Assembly (NCBI GenBank): GCA_030837825.1 | Contig: JAUQYB010000091.1 | Coordinates: 104,346 to 168,345 of the forward strand | Reading direction: 5' to 3' | Source: Albidovulum sp. | GTDB taxonomy: Bacteria; Pseudomonadota; Alphaproteobacteria; Rhodobacterales; Rhodobacteraceae | DNA length: 64,000 nt | Shown: positions 26,724 through 36,878 of the stretch, piece by piece | Layout of the letters: each line of letters starts with the position of its first letter | Numbering within the stretch: position 1 is the first letter of the stretch | Notes under the pieces: model-generated | What the model was told of the DNA's origin: nothing | What the model saw: only the letters and a program-made list of their open reading frames with translations | Database searches by the model: none | Translations under genes and position numbers: made by a program

Positions 26724-27890
26724 ATGACCGCCTGTATCGTGGGCTGGGCGCACACGCCCTTCGGCAAGCTTCAGGGCGAGACGGTGGAAAGCCTCATCGT
26801 GCGCGTGACGCGCGAGGCGCTCGACCATGCCGGCATCGGCGCGGAGGATGTCGACGAGATCGTGCTCGGCCATTTCAACGCCGGCTTCTCGGCGCAGGAC
26901 TTCACCGCAAGCCTCGTCCTTCAGGCCGATGACGGCTTGCGCTTCACCCCGGCGACGCGGGTGGAGAACGCCTGCGCCACCGGCTCCGCCGCGGTCCGCC
27001 AGGGCCTGCGCGCCATCGCCGCGAAGGCCGCGCGGGTGGTTCTGGTGGTGGGTGTCGAGAAGATGACCGATACCGCCGGGCCGGAGGTCGGCCAGAACCT
27101 CCTCCGCGCCTCCTACCTGGCGGAGGAGGGCGGCACGCCCGGCGGCTTCGCCGGAGTCTTCGGCCGCATCGCCGAGGCCTACTTCCAGCGTCACGGCGAC
27201 CAGTCCGACGCGCTGGCGCGGATCGCCGCCAAGAACCACCGCAACGGTGTCGGCAACCCCTTCGCGCAGATCCGCAAGGACCTGGGCTACGAGTTCTGCC
27301 GCACCGAAAGCGAGAAGAACCCCTATGTCGCCGGCCCCCTGAAACGCACCGACTGCTCGCTGGTCTCCGACGGTGCGGCGGCGCTGGTGCTGGCCGACAC
27401 CGGAACCGCGCTCGGGATGCGCCGGGCGGTGGCCTTCCGCGCCAATGAACAGGCGCAGGACTTCCTGCCGATGTCGAAGCGCGACGTGCTGCGGTTCGAA
27501 GGCTGCGCCGAGGCCTGGGCACGGGCGCTGGCGGCAGCGCGGCTGCGGCTGGATGACCTGTCCTTCGTCGAGACGCACGACTGCTTCACCATCGCAGAAC
27601 TGATCGAATACGAGGCGATGGGGCTTGCCCGGCCCGGCGAGGGCGGGCGGGTGGCGCTCGAGGGCCGGACCGGGCCGGACGGGCCGCTGCCGGTCAACCC
27701 CTCGGGCGGGTTGAAGGCCAAGGGCCACCCGATCGGTGCCACCGGCGTGTCGATGCACGTCCTTTCGGCGATGCAGCTTGCTGGGGAGTGCGGGGACATT
27801 CAGGTCCGGGACGCCACGCTTGCCGGCATCTTCAACATGGGGGGCGTCGCCGTCGCCAACTACGTCTCGATCCTCGAGCGGCTCAAGTAA
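26724..27890 (+). CDS. SCP2/SCPx-type thiolase
   Basis: A 388-residue thiolase of the sterol-carrier-protein-x/acetyl-CoA acetyltransferase-like subgroup. The nucleophile is C84 in ENACATGSAA, ETHDCFTIAE contains the second active-site Cys region, and NPSGGLKAKGHPIGATG the catalytic His. It would cleave a 3-ketoacyl-CoA with CoA. It is the last gene of the liv-type operon, 27 bp after the ligase, implying that the pathway ends in acyl-CoA chemistry. Substrate unknown. Confidence 0.9.
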   Translation: MTACIVGWAHTPFGKLQGETVESLIVRVTREALDHAGIGAEDVDEIVLGHFNAGFSAQDFTASLVLQADDGLRFTPATRVENACATGSAAVRQGLRAIAAKAARVVLVVGVEKMTDTAGPEVGQNLLRASYLAEEGGTPGGFAGVFGRIAEAYFQRHGDQSDALARIAAKNHRNGVGNPFAQIRKDLGYEFCRTESEKNPYVAGPLKRTDCSLVSDGAAALVLADTGTALGMRRAVAFRANEQAQDFLPMSKRDVLRFEGCAEAWARALAAARLRLDDLSFVETHDCFTIAELIEYEAMGLARPGEGGRVALEGRTGPDGPLPVNPSGGLKAKGHPIGATGVSMHVLSAMQLAGECGDIQVRDATLAGIFNMGGVAVANYVSILERLK

Positions 27891-27956
27891 CCCCGTGGCG
27901 GGTGTTCGCGGAGCCATGCGCCGGGCTGCGGCAGGCCCGCCGATCCGCAGCCCCGG

Positions 27957-28712
27957 TCATCCCCAGGCCCTGAGCGCGAAGACCGCCGTCATGCCGAACC
28001 CCACCAGCGCGATCAGCCCGCGCAGCAGCGGGCGCGGCAACAGCCGGGCCACCGGCGCGCCCGCATAGCCGCCCGCCGTCGAGGCAGCCATCATCAGCAC
28101 CGCCTGCGGCCAGACCACCAGCCCCGCCACCGCGAAGGCCGTCACCGAAATCGCCGACAGCACAAAGGACAGGCCATTCTTCAGGCCGTTCATCTCGTGC
28201 AGGTCGCTCATGCCCCAGACCGAGAAGAGCGCCAGCAGCATGATCCCGAGCCCGCCGTTGAAATAGCCGCCATAGAGGCTGACGAGAAAGAGCTCGGCGG
28301 CGGCCCCGGCCCCTTCGCCGCTGGCAAGGCCCGAGGCAAGCCGGCGCAGGTGATCGCCGAACAGGAACACCAGCGTCGCGACCAGAAGCAGCGCCGGCAC
28401 GATCCTCGAGAACGTCTCGTTCGACGACACCATCAGCAAAAGCGACCCGGCGAGCCCGCCCGCGAGCGTCACCGCCGCCAGACGTCCAAGGCGCGTGCGA
28501 TCCACCCGCCCGAGTTCACCGCGAAATCCCAACGCGCCGGCGAGATAGCCCGGAAACACCGCCACCGCGCTGGTAGCGTTGGCCGCGACGGGCGGGATGC
28601 CGGCGAAGACCAGGGCCGGGAATGTCAGGAAGGTGCCCCCGCCCGCCACCGTGTTCAGCATTCCCGCCGCGAAGGCGGCAACGGCGAGGATGGTGCCGTC
28701 AAGAAGCGTCAT
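27957..28712 (-). CDS. TauE/SafE family membrane permease
   Basis: A 251-residue integral membrane protein of the TauE/SafE (DUF81) family, usually export of sulfite or organosulfur anions. GGGTFLTFPALVFAGIPPVAANAT near the N-terminus and the inverted-repeat motif GGYAGAPVARLLP near the C-terminus are typical. It lies 12 bp downstream of the Rnk-like gene, so the two are probably cotranscribed. The substrate is unknown. Confidence 0.9.
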   Translation of the reverse strand: MTLLDGTILAVAAFAAGMLNTVAGGGTFLTFPALVFAGIPPVAANATSAVAVFPGYLAGALGFRGELGRVDRTRLGRLAAVTLAGGLAGSLLLMVSSNETFSRIVPALLLVATLVFLFGDHLRRLASGLASGEGAGAAAELFLVSLYGGYFNGGLGIMLLALFSVWGMSDLHEMNGLKNGLSFVLSAISVTAFAVAGLVVWPQAVLMMAASTAGGYAGAPVARLLPRPLLRGLIALVGFGMTAVFALRAWG

Positions 28713-28724
28713 CGCCGACCCCTC

Positions 28725-29138
28725 TCAGGCTGCCGGGACGCTCGCCTCGGGCGGGGACACCGACAGCACCGTCAGTTCCCGGGTCTCGCCCATCCGGGTT
28801 TCCCAGGTGAAGCGCGCCCCCGCCGCCAGGCCGATGAGCGCCACGCCGATCGGCGTCATGACCGAAGCGCGGCCCGCCGCGATGTCGGCGTCTTCGGGCC
28901 AGACGAGGGTGATGGTCTGGTCGCGGCCGGTCGACTCGTCACGATAGGTGATGGTGCTGCCGATCCCGGCCACGTCCGCGCCGATCTTCGCGGCGGGAAC
29001 GATGCGCGCGCGGGTCAGCTCGTCAAGAAGCCGGCCGGCCAGATCGGGGCTGCGCGCCAGCATGCCCTCGGCAAGGCGTTCGAGCCGGTCGAGGGTTTCC
29101 CGGGCGATGGTCACTTGCGGGCGGGGTTTGCGGGCCAT
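28725..29138 (-). CDS. Rnk/GreA-type nucleoside diphosphate kinase regulator-like protein
   Basis: A 137-residue protein with an N-terminal helical arm and a C-terminal GreA/GreB-like FKBP-fold domain (STITYRDESTGRDQTITLVW, SVMTPIGVALIGLAAG). It resembles Rnk, which binds RNA polymerase without coiled-coil Gre activity. ATG 29138 follows GAGGACAG; the frame upstream is not coding. Assigned on motif alone. Confidence 0.85.
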   Translation of the reverse strand: MARKPRPQVTIARETLDRLERLAEGMLARSPDLAGRLLDELTRARIVPAAKIGADVAGIGSTITYRDESTGRDQTITLVWPEDADIAAGRASVMTPIGVALIGLAAGARFTWETRMGETRELTVLSVSPPEASVPAA

Positions 29139-29444
29139 GATCTGTCCTCGTTGTCGGGTGGGCGGCGAGACCGGGACAGGATGCCCCGCGGTCGGCAGCG
29201 TCTTTTTGGTGAACAGCCCCGGGCGACGGGTCAGCGAAGGCAACCCTCTGCCCGGGGCAGGGATCGCATCAGCAGCACCCCGGCACGATGCCGGGCCCTG
29301 CGGGGAGAGAGGACCGTCGCCATGCCGCGACCATAGGCCGATGTCCGGGGGATAGTCCAGCAGGTCGCGCTTCGCCCCTGCGCCTGTTTGCCGGATGGGG
29401 CATCGCATCACCGTCGGCGGCCTGCTCGCCGCGCAGGGCGGATC
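29139..29444. other. Intergenic region upstream of the Rnk-like gene
   Basis: About 306 bp with no gene I can support. It should carry the promoter of the Rnk-like operon and lie downstream of the globin gene on the same strand. A small perfect hairpin, CCCGGC-ACGAT-GCCGGG, lies at 29279-29295. No other structure stands out. Confidence 0.4.
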
Positions 29445-29888
29445 TCACCGCACGGTGAACCCGGTGCGGCGGGCGGTCTCCTCGACAGCCATGTGCAGCG
29501 ACCGGGCGATGCGCTCGGCCCGTTCGATCACATGTGCGGCACCTTCGGGCGGGCAGACCTCGTCCGCGGTCTGACGAAAAAGCGCAAGCCACCGGTCAAA
29601 ATGCGCCCAGTCCACCGGAAGGGTCGCATGGGCGGGCATCGGCGCCCCGTGATAGCGCCCTGTCATCAGCGCGACCGAGGACCAGAACGCCACCATGCGG
29701 TCCAGATGCTTCGCCCAGTCGGCGATGCGGTCGGCGAAGATCGGCCCCAGAACCGCATCCGCCCGCACCCGCGAATAGAAGTCGTGCACGAGCGCGGTGA
29801 GGATGATCTCGTCGAGCCCGGTCTGGGCCATCAGCGCTGCGGTGATCTCCGGCCTGGCAGAGGAGACGGAGGCTTGGGCTCCTGACAT
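29445..29888 (-). CDS. Group III truncated hemoglobin
   Basis: A 147-residue group III (trHbP) globin. VHDFYSRVRAD, WAKHLDRMVAFW, MTGRYHGAPMPAH and HFDRWLALF are the group's signatures and include the heme-proximal His region. Such globins bind O2 or NO and often accompany cbb3 oxidases and denitrification genes. I chose ATG 29888; a TTG at 29915 would add nine residues. It diverges from the cbb3 oxidase operon across about 160 bp that contains a 15-bp palindrome. Confidence 0.93.
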   Translation of the reverse strand: MSGAQASVSSARPEITAALMAQTGLDEIILTALVHDFYSRVRADAVLGPIFADRIADWAKHLDRMVAFWSSVALMTGRYHGAPMPAHATLPVDWAHFDRWLALFRQTADEVCPPEGAAHVIERAERIARSLHMAVEETARRTGFTVR

Positions 29889-29936
29889 CGGGGCGACTCC
29901 GGTTGTGGCTTGCAATCCTGTCTAGGTCTGTTAATT

Positions 29937-29951
29937 GGTATTGTAAATACC
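29937..29951. promoter_or_regulatory. Palindrome between globin and cbb3 oxidase operons
   Basis: GGTATTGTAAATACC has perfect 6-bp arms around GTA, in an AT-rich patch upstream of both the globin (start 49 bp away) and ccoN (about 97 bp away). It does not fit FNR/Dnr sites (TTGAT-N4-ATCAA). An Rrf2-family (NsrR-like) NO-responsive site is one possibility given the globin; this is inference. Confidence 0.45.
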
Positions 29952-30047
29952 GATTCAAATCATCCGCGACGCCCGGTGGCGCCGCGACGGTTCGTGCCGA
30001 CCTTCGGCCGGACTCCGAAGGAACGTTTTGGGAGACGCGGAGCGGAT

Positions 30048-31682
30048 ATGCGCGCATCGCTGACGATGGCAGAGCGGAAGACCGGCCTTGGTCTTTCGGC
30101 GGCACTGGCGCTCATGGGGCTGGCGATGGCCGCGGCGGCGCGGCAGGGTCCGATGGCGGTGCATGGCGTCATGGCGCTGGCGCTCGGCCTCGTTCTGGTG
30201 TTCCGGCTGGGCGCGGCGATCTATGAAGATCCGTTGCCAGCCCTCGGCCGGGAGCGGCGCTACGATGACGCCTCCACCCGCTTCGGCATCATCATGACCC
30301 TGGTCTGGGCGATCATCGGCATGGGGGCGGGCGTCTGGGTCGCGGCGCTTCTCTACTGGCCCGAGGCGACGCCGCTCTGGCCGGCGACCAGCTTCGGCCG
30401 CCTGCGCCCGGTCCACACCACCGGGGTGATCTTCGGCTTCGGCGGCAACGCCCTGATCGCCACCTCGTTCTGGGTGCTGCAACGCACCTCGCGCGCGCGG
30501 CTCGCCGATGCGATCAGCCCCTGGGTGGTGGTGATCGGCTACAACCTGTTCTGCGCCTGGGCGGTGACCGGCTATCTGATGGGATCGACCCAGTCCAAGG
30601 AATATGCCGAGGCCGAATGGTATGCCGACCTCTGGCTGGTGGGGGTGTGGGTTCTCTATTTCGCGCTCTACATCCGCACACTGGCGCGCCGGGCAGAGCC
30701 GCATATCTACGTCGCCAACTGGTATTACATGGCCTTCATCCTGGTGGTGGCGATGCTGCACATCGTCAACAACCTGGCGCTGCCGGTCAGCCTTGCGGCG
30801 GCGAAAAGCTTCAGCCTCTGGGCCGGGGTGCAGGATGCGATGATCCAGTGGTGGTATGGCCACAACGCCGTCGCCTTCTTCCTGACCGCCGGGTTCCTCG
30901 GGATGCTCTACTACTTCCTCCCGGTCCGGTCGGGCCGCCCGATCTGGTCCTATCGCCTCTCGATCCTCAGCTTCTGGGGCATCGTCTTCTTCTACATCTG
31001 GGTCGGCTCACACCACCTGCACTACACCGCGCTGCCCTACTGGGTGCAGACGCTGGGGATGACCTTCTCGGTGATGCTGCTGGTGCCCTCCTGGGCATCG
31101 GCAGGCAATGCGATCGCCACCCTCAACGGCGCCTGGGGCAAGGTGCGCGACGACGCGACGCTGCGCTTCATGTTCGTGGCGGCAGTGTTCTACGGGCTTT
31201 CCACCTTCGAGGGTTCGTTCCTCGCCATCCGCCCGGTCAACTCGCTCAGCCATTACACCGACTGGACGGTGGGCCACGTCCATTCCGGCACGCTGGGCTG
31301 GGTCGCCATGATCATCTTCGGCGCGATCTACACTTTGGTGCCGCAGCTTTCGGGCCGCGACACGATGGCCTGGCCGCGGGCGATCGAGTGGCACTTCTGG
31401 CTCGCCGTCACCGGAACGCTGGTCTACGTCGTCTCGATGTGGAACGCCGGCATCACCCAAGGGTTGATGTGGCGCGCCTATGACGAAAGCGGCGCGCTCA
31501 GCTACAGCTTCCTGCAATCGGTGCAGGCGATGGCGCCCTACTACCTGCTCAGGACCATCGGAGGGGCGACGTTCCTGGCCGGGGCGGTGATCTGCACGCT
31601 GAACTGCCGGGCGACGATGCGGGCGGCACCGGCGGGGGCCGGGGCGCGCGACCGGCCCCTTGCCCTGCAACCGGCGGAGTAG
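30048..31682 (+). CDS. ccoN: cbb3-type cytochrome c oxidase subunit I
   Basis: The 544-residue catalytic subunit of a high-affinity cbb3 oxidase in the inner membrane. It has about 12-14 membrane helices. Metal ligands are visible: H123 (low-spin heme) in RPVHTTGVIFG, H272 in WYGHNAV with H322/H323 in GSHHLHY (CuB), and H410/H412 in GHVHSG (hemes). The longer frame to 29910 was rejected: ATG 30048 has GGAG five bases upstream, and the extra N-terminus looks like translated promoter. Followed 4 bp later by ccoO. Confidence 0.95.
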   Translation: MRASLTMAERKTGLGLSAALALMGLAMAAAARQGPMAVHGVMALALGLVLVFRLGAAIYEDPLPALGRERRYDDASTRFGIIMTLVWAIIGMGAGVWVAALLYWPEATPLWPATSFGRLRPVHTTGVIFGFGGNALIATSFWVLQRTSRARLADAISPWVVVIGYNLFCAWAVTGYLMGSTQSKEYAEAEWYADLWLVGVWVLYFALYIRTLARRAEPHIYVANWYYMAFILVVAMLHIVNNLALPVSLAAAKSFSLWAGVQDAMIQWWYGHNAVAFFLTAGFLGMLYYFLPVRSGRPIWSYRLSILSFWGIVFFYIWVGSHHLHYTALPYWVQTLGMTFSVMLLVPSWASAGNAIATLNGAWGKVRDDATLRFMFVAAVFYGLSTFEGSFLAIRPVNSLSHYTDWTVGHVHSGTLGWVAMIIFGAIYTLVPQLSGRDTMAWPRAIEWHFWLAVTGTLVYVVSMWNAGITQGLMWRAYDESGALSYSFLQSVQAMAPYYLLRTIGGATFLAGAVICTLNCRATMRAAPAGAGARDRPLALQPAE

Positions 31683-31686
31683 ACCG

Positions 31687-32418
31687 ATGCCGCTGAAACT
31701 GCACTACAACCTGGAAAAGCTGTCGATGGGGCTCGTCGCAGCGATCATCGTCGCCGCCTCGGTCGGCGGGCTGGTGGAAATCGCGCCGCTGTTCACCATC
31801 GACGAGACGGTGGCGGTGCCGGAAGACCTGCGGCCGCTGACGCCGCTGGAACTGGCCGGGCGGGACATCTACATGCGCGAAGGCTGCTATGCCTGCCACA
31901 GCCAGATGATCCGCAGCCTCGCCGACGAGATCGACCGCTACGGCCCCTATTCGCTGGCCGGCGAAAGCGCCTATGACCACCCGATGCTCTGGGGCTCGAA
32001 GCGCACCGGGCCGGACCTCGCGCGGCTCGGGGCGAAGTATTCCGACCGCTGGCATGTCGAACACCTGACCGATCCGCGCGCCGTCGTGCCGGCCTCGATC
32101 ATGCCGGCCTATCCCTGGCTCACCCGCCCGCTGGAGACAGACGACCTCGGGCCCGAGCTTGCCACGCTCGCGCGGCTCGGCGTGCCCTACGACGCCGGCA
32201 TGGTTGCCAATGCCGCCGCTGACGCGCTGGCGCAGGCCCGGCCGGAGTCGGACGGGGCGGAGGCCGCGCGCGAACGCTACGGCGAGCGGTTCGCCGCGCG
32301 CGACTTCGACGGCGACCCGGCGGAGCTGACCGAGATGGACGCGCTGGTGGCCTACCTGCAATCGCTCGGCACCCAGACGCGGACGCCCTACGAGGTTCTG
32401 GCGGAGGGCACCGAATGA
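31687..32418 (+). CDS. ccoO: cbb3-type oxidase subunit II (mono-heme cytochrome c)
   Basis: A 243-residue membrane-anchored cytochrome c. One N-terminal membrane helix is followed by the heme motif CYACHSQ (C67, C70, H71) and the axial-Met region VPASIMPAYPWL. It passes electrons from the CcoP cytochrome to CcoN. Its stop overlaps ccoQ (ATGA). Confidence 0.95.
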   Translation: MPLKLHYNLEKLSMGLVAAIIVAASVGGLVEIAPLFTIDETVAVPEDLRPLTPLELAGRDIYMREGCYACHSQMIRSLADEIDRYGPYSLAGESAYDHPMLWGSKRTGPDLARLGAKYSDRWHVEHLTDPRAVVPASIMPAYPWLTRPLETDDLGPELATLARLGVPYDAGMVANAAADALAQARPESDGAEAARERYGERFAARDFDGDPAELTEMDALVAYLQSLGTQTRTPYEVLAEGTE

Positions 32419-32582
32419 GCCACGACCTTCTCGTCTACATCGCCAAGACCTTCGGCCTGCTCTGGATGATGGGGTTCTTCCTCGTCGTCCTGATCCGCAC
32501 CTATGCTCCGTCGCGCCGCGCCGCCCATGACCGCGCGGCGCACTCGATCCTGCTGCCCGACGACGCGGAGGTGCAGCGATGA
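32415..32582 (+). CDS. ccoQ: cbb3 oxidase small subunit IV (CcoQ)
   Basis: A 55-residue protein with one membrane helix (TFGLLWMMGFFLVVLIRTYA) and a short polar C-terminus. Position between ccoO and ccoP, four-base overlaps on both sides and size fit CcoQ, which stabilises the complex. Confidence 0.88.
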   Translation: MSHDLLVYIAKTFGLLWMMGFFLVVLIRTYAPSRRAAHDRAAHSILLPDDAEVQR

Positions 32583-33454
32583 GCACCCTGCACGGACAGA
32601 AGCGCGAGGTCGACCCCGTCACCGGCTACGACACCACCGGCCACGACTGGAACGGCATCCGCGAGCTCAACACGCCTTTCCCGAGGATCGTGCTCCTGTT
32701 CCTGCTCGCCACCTTCCTCTATTCGGTCATAGCCTGGATCCTGCTGCCCGCCTGGCCCACGGGGCGCGACTATACCCGCGGGCTTCTCGGGCTCGACCAG
32801 GGGCAGGTGGCGGTGAAGGGGTTCGAGGCGCTCGGCAGCCAACGTCAGGGCTGGCTGGCGCGGTTCGACCGGCCCGACTTCGCGGCTCTCGCCGCCGATC
32901 CGGCGCTGCTGTCTGCGGCGATGCCGGCGGCGGCGCGGCTCTTCGCCGACAATTGCGCGGCCTGCCACGGCCCGGGCGGGGCCGGCGGGCCGGGCTTCCC
33001 GGTGCTGGCCGACCACTCCTGGCTCTGGGGCGGCGACCCCGAGACGGTGGCCGAGACGATCCGCGTCGGCATCAACTCCACCGACCCCGACACCCGCTAT
33101 GCCGAAATGCCAAGCTTCGCCGGACTGGCGCGGGAGGACCGCGACGCGCTGGCCCGATACGTCGCCGCCCTGCCCACCGGCACCGCCGGGGCGGACGAGA
33201 CGGCGGCCGCGCTCTTTGCCGAGAACTGCGCGGCCTGCCACGGCGACGCGGGCGAAGGCGGGCTGATGAACGGCGCCCCATCGCTGGCCGATGCCGCGAC
33301 GATCTACGGCCAGGACGAGGCCACGGTCGCACAGACCCTGCGGCGGGGGCGGAAGGGCGAAATGCCCTCCTGGGCACCACGCCTCAGCGCGGCCGAGATC
33401 AACCTGCTCGCGCTCTACGTGACGCGGCTGGGCGGCGGGGAGGCCGGGCAATGA
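32579..33454 (+). CDS. ccoP: cbb3-type oxidase subunit III (di-heme cytochrome c)
   Basis: A 291-residue CcoP with an N-terminal membrane helix (about 37-58) and two CAACHG heme motifs (Cys at about 126 and 217), each followed by a Met ligand region (AEMPSF, GEMPSW). It is the electron entry point of the oxidase. Its stop overlaps the small gene at 33451. Confidence 0.95.
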   Translation: MSTLHGQKREVDPVTGYDTTGHDWNGIRELNTPFPRIVLLFLLATFLYSVIAWILLPAWPTGRDYTRGLLGLDQGQVAVKGFEALGSQRQGWLARFDRPDFAALAADPALLSAAMPAAARLFADNCAACHGPGGAGGPGFPVLADHSWLWGGDPETVAETIRVGINSTDPDTRYAEMPSFAGLAREDRDALARYVAALPTGTAGADETAAALFAENCAACHGDAGEGGLMNGAPSLADAATIYGQDEATVAQTLRRGRKGEMPSWAPRLSAAEINLLALYVTRLGGGEAGQ

Positions 33455-33609
33455 CGGCGCGGGCGCAGAGACTGGCGGCGATCGCCGGGGCGGTGCTGGC
33501 GGCCACCGTTTTCGTCGGTGCCAACGCGCATCTTCTGACCGTCGCCATCGGCTCGCAGCCCGGCTGCGTCGCGGAGCCCGCGGCAATGCCCGCAAAGTCG
33601 GCCTGCTGA
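33451..33609 (+). CDS. Small membrane protein downstream of ccoP
   Basis: A 52-residue protein starting with the ATGA overlap of the ccoP stop. One hydrophobic segment (LAAIAGAVLAATVFVGANAHLLTVAI) is followed by a short tail with Cys39 and Cys52. I recognise no family. Translational coupling and its place in the operon suggest an accessory or assembly role (inference). Confidence 0.7.
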   Translation: MTARAQRLAAIAGAVLAATVFVGANAHLLTVAIGSQPGCVAEPAAMPAKSAC

Positions 33610-33621
33610 GGAGAGGGGATC

Positions 33622-34419
33622 ATGCTCGAACCGCTGCCAACGCTCCGCCCGCCCTCCCGCCCGGACCCGGCCTTCGCCCGCCACCTGCCTGCCCGCGCCG
33701 CGCTCGGCTGGCTGGCACGCGGCTGGGCCGACCTCGCAGCCGATCCGGGGCCGAGCCTCGCCTATGGCGGTTTCCTGGCGGCACTATCATGGGCGGTCCT
33801 CTATGCGCTCCATGCCGCGGGGCTGCTCTATCTGGCCTTGCCGGCGGTGTCTGGCTTCCTGATCGTCGGCCCGTTCCTGGCGATCGGGCTCTACGAGAAG
33901 AGCCGCCGGCGCGCGGCCGGGGCACCGGCCACGCTTCGGGACATGCTGGCACTGCGCCCCGGCTCGGGCGGGCAACTCGCCTATGCCGGCCTCTTCCTCG
34001 GCCTGCTCGTCCTTTTCTGGCTCCGGGCCGCAGACCTGCTCTATGCACTCTTCTTCGGCCTCACCCCCTTCCCCGGCGCGGAGGACGCGTTGACCAACGT
34101 GTTGACAACGCCCCGGGGATGGACGCTGATCGCGACAGGCACGCTGGTGGGCGGGCTGTTCGCAGCCTTCGCCTTCGCGGTCAGCGTCTTTTCCATTCCC
34201 ATGCTCGTCTCCACCCGGCGCGATGCGCTGACGGCGATGGGCATGAGCTTCGCCATGACGGTGCAGAACCTGCGTCCGATGCTCGCCTGGGGCGCCATCG
34301 TCACCCTGGGGCTCGCGCTTTCGGCGCTGACCGGCCTCGTCGGGCTCGTCGTCGTCTTTCCGGTCCTCGGGCACGGCACCTGGCATGCCTGGCGGGCCGT
34401 CGCGCGAGGCGGCGAATGA
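33622..34419 (+). CDS. DUF2189 family integral membrane protein
   Basis: A 265-residue membrane protein with about six hydrophobic helices (starting ARGWADLAADPGPSLAYGGF). It matches the DUF2189 pattern, with GPFLAIGLYEKSRR in the middle and the C-terminal VVFPVLGHGTWHAWRA. The function is not known, but members are commonly beside cbb3 oxidase or denitrification genes. Its stop overlaps the ccoS start. Confidence 0.88.
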   Translation: MLEPLPTLRPPSRPDPAFARHLPARAALGWLARGWADLAADPGPSLAYGGFLAALSWAVLYALHAAGLLYLALPAVSGFLIVGPFLAIGLYEKSRRRAAGAPATLRDMLALRPGSGGQLAYAGLFLGLLVLFWLRAADLLYALFFGLTPFPGAEDALTNVLTTPRGWTLIATGTLVGGLFAAFAFAVSVFSIPMLVSTRRDALTAMGMSFAMTVQNLRPMLAWGAIVTLGLALSALTGLVGLVVVFPVLGHGTWHAWRAVARGGE

Positions 34420-34622
34420 ATATCTTCTTCCTGATCCCGCTGTCGCTCGGTCTCGGCCTGATCGGGCTGGCGAGCTTTGCCTGGGCGCTTCGCGCCGGCC
34501 AGTTCGACGACCCCGAGGGCGACGCCTGGCGCATCCTGCCGACACCCCCGGACCCGAGAGGAGACGAAGATGACGACATGGCTTCCCAGCCTGATCACAG
34601 CCACCCCCGCCGAGGGCTATGA
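34416..34622 (+). CDS. ccoS: cbb3 oxidase maturation protein CcoS
   Basis: A 68-residue protein with one N-terminal membrane helix (IFFLIPLSLGLGLIGLASFA) and the CcoS signature GQFDDPEGDAWRIL. CcoS helps heme/copper insertion into CcoN. In most cbb3 loci it follows the copper ATPase ccoI, which is absent here. The start overlaps the upstream stop. It overlaps the next gene by 53 bp. Confidence 0.88.
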   Translation: MNIFFLIPLSLGLGLIGLASFAWALRAGQFDDPEGDAWRILPTPPDPRGDEDDDMASQPDHSHPRRGL

Positions 34623-34803
34623 GCTTGCGGTCAAGCTCTCGCGCTACGCGGTGAAGCTGACCCAGCCCGACCCGGCCGTCCGCGACCGGCTGCGCCCCGG
34701 ATACGCCGAGGATGCCGATGCGCTGATCGCGATCAGCCAGGCCGTGGCAACGAATTTCGCCACCGTCGCGGCGGCCAACGGCTACTGGCGACAAGTCCCG
34801 TGA
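34570..34803 (+). CDS. Small hypothetical protein in the cbb3 operon
   Basis: A 77-residue soluble protein (MTTWLPSLITATPAEGYELA), helical, with no recognised family. ATG 34570 follows AGAGGAGACG and lies inside the end of ccoS; its stop overlaps the GTG of the next gene. Such chaining supports it as real despite the overlap. Confidence 0.65.
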   Translation: MTTWLPSLITATPAEGYELAVKLSRYAVKLTQPDPAVRDRLRPGYAEDADALIAISQAVATNFATVAAANGYWRQVP

Positions 34804-35072
34804 CCCGGGTCGAACGCGACGGCGAGGGCTTCGTGGTCGACGCCGCGCTGGTGGCCGAGATCCTCGGGATTGGCCTCGTCGAGGTGCGCGAGGGGATGCG
34901 CAGCGGCGCGATCACCACGCGCTGCGAGACCGGCGAGGGCGCCGATGCCGGCCGCTGGCGGCTGACGTTTCATCACGGCGGCGTGGCCCGCAGGCTGGTC
35001 GTCGACGGCAGCGGCACGGTCCTGCGCCGGTCGGCCTTTCCCGCGCCGGCCCGGGCGGCCCCGGGTGGCCCC

Positions 35073-35081
<9 letters not shown>
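34800..35081 (+). CDS. DUF6522 family protein
   Basis: A 93-residue protein starting with GTG overlapping the previous stop. It matches DUF6522: VDAALVAEILGI, VREGMRSGAITTRCETGEG and RWRLTFHHGGVARRLVVD. The function is unknown; members often lie near cbb3 oxidases in alphaproteobacteria. Its 3' end overlaps the convergent ABC gene by 9 bp. Confidence 0.78.

Positions 35082-36874
<1,793 letters not shown>

Positions 36875-36878
<4 letters not shown>

Noticed and set aside
29937..29951. FNR/Dnr box for the cbb3 operon
   Set aside because: The palindrome arms GGTATT/AATACC do not match TTGAT-N4-ATCAA; no other good FNR site was seen in the gap.
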